A DNA stretch of 64,000 nt from Burkholderia sp. Leaf177. Its GTDB lineage: Bacteria > Pseudomonadota > Gammaproteobacteria > Burkholderiales > Burkholderiaceae. A program made the translations under genes and the position numbers. This document shows, in pieces, positions 61,286 to 64,000 of this stretch. The notes below the pieces were generated by a model. That model was given only the letters and a program-made list of their open reading frames with translations, did no database searches and had not been told where the DNA came from. Each line of letters opens with the position of its first letter. Position 1 is the stretch's first letter. The stretch lies in NCBI RefSeq assembly GCF_001424345.1, contig NZ_LMPF01000026.1, positions 123,492 to 187,491 of the forward strand, given 5' to 3'.

Positions 61286-62190
61286 CGTTTCCCGCTCCAA
61301 TAGTTAACGAACTGACTCCAATAGTTATTTAAAGAATCTTGCGCTTTCTGAGCGGATCCACTGTTATTGAAGGTAATAGCAGTTTCGTTTACCGCTGGGC
61401 TCAGCATTGGAAAGCGATCTGACACATTCCCTGCGATCAGTCCCGTAACACCTGATATGGCGTACTGCCCCACATTAGGTTTGACCATCTGGGCCAACAC
61501 GTCTGCTCCGACTCCAATAACAACTGTCGCACCGTAAGCCGCAGCAGCAAATCCTGCGGAGTAAGGTGAAGGTGTAGCCGCCGCAGTAGCAGTCGCCGCA
61601 CTAAATCGACCAGCATTTGTAGAGATCATTGCTGAAGCATCGGCAGTCGTGTTGCGCACATAATCCACGTCGGACTGATCGAACTTGGTGAACGGTCCCG
61701 TTACGTCCACGCTGAAGCCTTTCTTTCCAATTTGGTCATAAACGATATTCGGCACATCCCCGCCAGGCATGGATCCGGCATTCGCCAGAATGTAACTCTG
61801 CAACGCTTGATCGGGCTGCGCCGTGATCTGCGTCAGAATCGTTTTTCCGTCTTCCGTTTTACCGCCCGATATCCACTGCGCGCCTGAATCGCTTGGTGTT
61901 TGGCCAATCAACGTTGAAGGTGCACCTGATTCACGCGAATCACCAAACAGACCGCCCGTGATGCGCATCTGATCTTCAACCTGTGCTTGCGTGTACATGC
62001 CGCCGCTCTTGTCGGCAATCTGTTTGGCAAGCGTCTTTTCCTTCGCCTGGTTGTCCTCATGTAACTGCCGGTTAAACCGATCCTGCTTATGGTTCGCTGG
62101 ATTGAGCAAGTCGGATTCAAACCCGATAGCCGCGTCTGTGTTCACGTTGAATAAAGGAAGTTGATCATCACGACGCTGCCTGCCATGCAT
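61282..62190 (-). CDS. Displaced (orphan) CdiA C-terminal toxin module
   Basis: This 302-residue frame has no signal peptide or repeat region, so it cannot be a free-standing exoprotein. It starts with ATG 62190 (MHGRQRRDDQLP), overlapping the previous immunity stop as TAATG. It contains DRFNRQLHEDNQAKEKTLAKQ, which parallels the pretoxin DRYNRQLHPDEYATAKKDAK of the full exoprotein. A Gly/Ala-rich hydrophobic segment and the C terminus NNYWSQFVNYWSGKR follow. It is best read as a remnant exoprotein end kept as a cassette with its own immunity gene. Such orphans can recombine into the main gene to switch toxin type. Confidence 0.75.
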   Translation of the reverse strand: MHGRQRRDDQLPLFNVNTDAAIGFESDLLNPANHKQDRFNRQLHEDNQAKEKTLAKQIADKSGGMYTQAQVEDQMRITGGLFGDSRESGAPSTLIGQTPSDSGAQWISGGKTEDGKTILTQITAQPDQALQSYILANAGSMPGGDVPNIVYDQIGKKGFSVDVTGPFTKFDQSDVDYVRNTTADASAMISTNAGRFSAATATAAATPSPYSAGFAAAAYGATVVIGVGADVLAQMVKPNVGQYAISGVTGLIAGNVSDRFPMLSPAVNETAITFNNSGSAQKAQDSLNNYWSQFVNYWSGKR

Positions 62191-62453
62191 TAGGGAAGCA
62201 TGAAGACCCACCCTGAACGTAGAAGGTTGGCCAGTGCGGAGAACACCAGGCTAACCCCTCCTACTATCACAAAGCTGATCTCCGGCTCTTTGTACAAAGC
62301 CCACAGGACTAATGCTGCCCACAAGAACACTGTCGACTTTAACCAATAGATAATCTGCTTTTTTCTAGAATTATCAATGCCTACTCCAAACATAAGCCAT
62401 GTTAAGAGCATAGACGCCAGAGTAATGAGCAGCACACCGGTTCCGAGGTTCAT
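62190..62453 (-). CDS. bcpI: Predicted membrane immunity protein for the active CdiA toxin
   Basis: This 87-residue protein consists largely of three helices: VLLITLASMLLTWLMFG, STVFLWAALVLWALY and FVIVGGVSLVFSALAN. The ATG 62453 overlaps the CdiA stop as TAATG, and its own stop overlaps the next module. It should sit in the inner membrane. It is distinct from the second immunity protein in sequence and helix number, so each is likely specific for its own toxin. The open frame starts 16 codons earlier inside the exoprotein gene, but the overlap favours the shorter form. Confidence 0.75.
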   Translation of the reverse strand: MNLGTGVLLITLASMLLTWLMFGVGIDNSRKKQIIYWLKSTVFLWAALVLWALYKEPEISFVIVGGVSLVFSALANLLRSGWVFMLP

Positions 62454-64000
62454 TAGTCTTTGCTCTTCAAGTTGTCCACCGTATTCTTCAATCCCCACCA
62501 CGAGTTCGTTGCTGGATCTAGGAGTGGATCAACCGATCCGCCTAGATTTGTAGCGTTGCCAAGCGGAATTCCCGCCTGCTTTCCAGCATACGTCGGAGCG
62601 AATTTGGTTATACCGAGCACCGTTTTTTCTACTAATCCACCAGCTTCCCCCATCCACGCCGTCAAGTTGGCACCATAGATTCCACCAATGCCTCCCCCAA
62701 CGAAACCGCCGATCACCTCCGCCGTAGTTACAGGTTTGCCCGTTGCATAGTTCGTCAACGTGGTGATTCCTAATTCGGTCGCAGCTGCTTTGCAGGCAGT
62801 TCCTCCCGATACAAGACATGCGGTTAGCGCAATTGCCGCTTTCCCCGTGCGCTCGTATGCGAGATTTTGTTGACGCATTTCAGCATCAGTCATCCCCGCG
62901 TTGAGTTGTTGTTGTCCAGCGTTATTTGTACTTTGATTGCTCGCGATGTACTGGCCGTTATAACTGTGATCGGCATAGTTCGGATCGTTCTTGTAGCCGT
63001 CGCAGTTCAGATTCTGGCAACCAACTATGCTGCGTACTTCATAGTCTTTTTTGCCTCCGGAATCTTGGGACGTCTGTTGATCCGAGTTGCGCAGTATTTC
63101 AGCAACGATCCGGCCTTCAGCCTCTTGCTCGCTGATGCCGAGTTGCTGCGCGACAATCTTTGCATCCTTTTTCGCCGTCGCATATTCATCCGGGTGGAGT
63201 TGTCTATTGTAGCGATCGACATTAGCCGCCGTGGTGGCTCCTGCATCGCCCCCCACTGCCGCGCCAGCACCCGTGGCAATGACGTTGGCCACGATGTTAC
63301 CGAGCGTTCGATCCATATCCGCATTACCGGTTGGACTGGAACTTGCGATTGAATCGCTCAGTTCGTTAAGCTTGCCCGCAGATATTGATGCAAGGCCAGC
63401 TCCTGCCGCCGAACCTGCCGCGCTCGTCATGCCTCCGCCTAACCCACCCACGAGCGCAGCACCCGCTGCCTGCATTTCAGCGCGCGCCGGGCCGCCGTCA
63501 CGCCACGCATCCATACCCGCCTGATCGTGATTGGCTTCGGCCTCCTTGTACTTCGACTGCGCATAATCACCAATGCGCTGCGCCACCGCCTGACCGGCCG
63601 CTTGTGCCGCGTTCATCATGTCCGCTTGCTTGTCCAGCAATGCATTCACGTCCGGCGTTTTCGCGACCGCACCGTTCGTGTTGGATGTGTCGCGGTTCAG
63701 GCTGGCTACATCCTGCGTCTGGTCAGCCGAGTCCGTGACGTTGATCGTGCCTGCGCTCACAGCGCTGCGTGTGCTCGCGCTGTCATTGCCGCTGTCCTGC
63801 TGGCTAAGAGACGGCGTAATCCCGCCCGAGTTCGGCACCGAAGAAGGTCCCACCGACTTGTCCGGCAACCCGAGCGATCCGCCCGCTGAGAAGCCGCTGC
63901 TTTTTGCATCGTAGCTCGAGCTGTTTGCGATATCCGAGAAGGAGAGGGTGCCCGTCGTCAGGGTGTTCTTATCCGGCGTGGCATCGCTTGCGATCACCGC
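62453..64000 (-). CDS. bcpA: CdiA/BcpA-type contact-dependent inhibition exoprotein, C-terminal part (partial)
   Basis: The gene enters from the right edge, so only the last 515 codons are visible. The visible part starts in the repeat-proximal region, with Ser/Asn/Thr-rich sequence. A long Ala/Gly-rich helical region follows (MNAAQAAGQAVAQRIGDYAQ), then the pretoxin motif DRYNRQLHPDEYATAKK. The variable C terminus comes last: DYEVRSIVGCQNLNCDGY, then a Gly-rich hydrophobic stretch, ending with SWWGLKNTVDNLKSKD. The C-terminal toxin is not of a nuclease type I recognise; the hydrophobic stretch suggests membrane action. It is followed at once by its immunity gene, and the TpsB gene lies downstream. 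Confidence 0.85.
   Translation of the reverse strand, partial: AVIASDATPDKNTLTTGTLSFSDIANSSSYDAKSSGFSAGGSLGLPDKSVGPSSVPNSGGITPSLSQQDSGNDSASTRSAVSAGTINVTDSADQTQDVASLNRDTSNTNGAVAKTPDVNALLDKQADMMNAAQAAGQAVAQRIGDYAQSKYKEAEANHDQAGMDAWRDGGPARAEMQAAGAALVGGLGGGMTSAAGSAAGAGLASISAGKLNELSDSIASSSPTGNADMDRTLGNIVANVIATGAGAAVGGDAGATTAANVDRYNRQLHPDEYATAKKDAKIVAQQLGISEQEAEGRIVAEILRNSDQQTSQDSGGKKDYEVRSIVGCQNLNCDGYKNDPNYADHSYNGQYIASNQSTNNAGQQQLNAGMTDAEMRQQNLAYERTGKAAIALTACLVSGGTACKAAATELGITTLTNYATGKPVTTAEVIGGFVGGGIGGIYGANLTAWMGEAGGLVEKTVLGITKFAPTYAGKQAGIPLGNATNLGGSVDPLLDPATNSWWGLKNTVDNLKSKD

Noticed and set aside
61282..62211. Free-standing secreted protein gene using GTG 62211
   Set aside because: There is no signal peptide. 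The overlap TAATG favours ATG 62190, and the pretoxin-like motif identifies it as a displaced CdiA C terminus.

Overview
The window comes from a high-GC beta-proteobacterium of the Burkholderiaceae, most likely Burkholderia sensu lato (Paraburkholderia or Caballeronia). I infer this from the gene content: an ImuA-ImuB-DnaE2 mutasome with a CTGT-N8-ACAG LexA box, a DUF4148-like protein, a TTC38-type TPR protein, and a CDI locus in the Burkholderia order (exoprotein, immunity, TpsB last). No identification by database search was possible. I saw no rRNA, tRNA, CRISPR array, insertion sequence or replication origin.

Region 1 (1-11.9 kb) is ordinary chromosome: a single-domain MnmD tRNA methyltransferase, a large CHASE3/GAF hybrid histidine kinase with three receiver domains, a GFA-family protein, a 14-TM MFS exporter, a PAS-HisKA_3 kinase, an AraC regulator, a threonine aldolase-like enzyme, and an isochorismatase/HxlR pair. 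Region 2 (11.9-16.1 kb) is a tightly coupled operon of ECF sigma factor, anti-sigma factor, CpxP-like protein, DUF1800 and Tat-exported DUF1501, closed by a strong terminator. Region 3 (16.2-22.5 kb) has an ABC exporter behind a leader with a possible 20-codon peptide, a DUF2501 protein and a penicillin-acylase-like hydrolase.

Region 4 (21.7-33.3 kb) is catabolic. A LacI-type regulator precedes an operon for a sugar-type ABC importer, a phosphotriesterase-family hydrolase and a GATase-like protein. A promoter with an adjacent palindromic operator lies between regulator and operon. Divergently, an NMT1/SsuA-type importer is interleaved with a Rieske oxygenase and an AtzA/guanine-deaminase-like amidohydrolase, apparently for uptake and breakdown of one small nitrogenous compound. 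Its leader carries three contiguous inverted repeats and a sigma-54-like motif. Region 5 (33.4-40.7 kb) holds the SOS mutagenesis operon. Region 6 (40.7-52.9 kb) holds assorted metabolic genes: a DyP peroxidase, a dienelactone hydrolase behind an 8-bp tandem repeat, and an SDR/quinone-reductase cluster divergent from a LysR regulator.

Region 7 (53.1-64.0 kb) is a conflict island. Three overlapping genes (TerB-domain protein, P-loop ATPase, SF2 helicase) match the Shango anti-phage system. Convergent to them is a contact-dependent inhibition locus: the 3' end of a CdiA/BcpA exoprotein, a membrane immunity protein, a second displaced CdiA C-terminal toxin module with its own membrane immunity gene, and a TpsB transporter. 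The exoprotein, both immunity genes and the second toxin module are joined by 1- or 4-nt overlaps.
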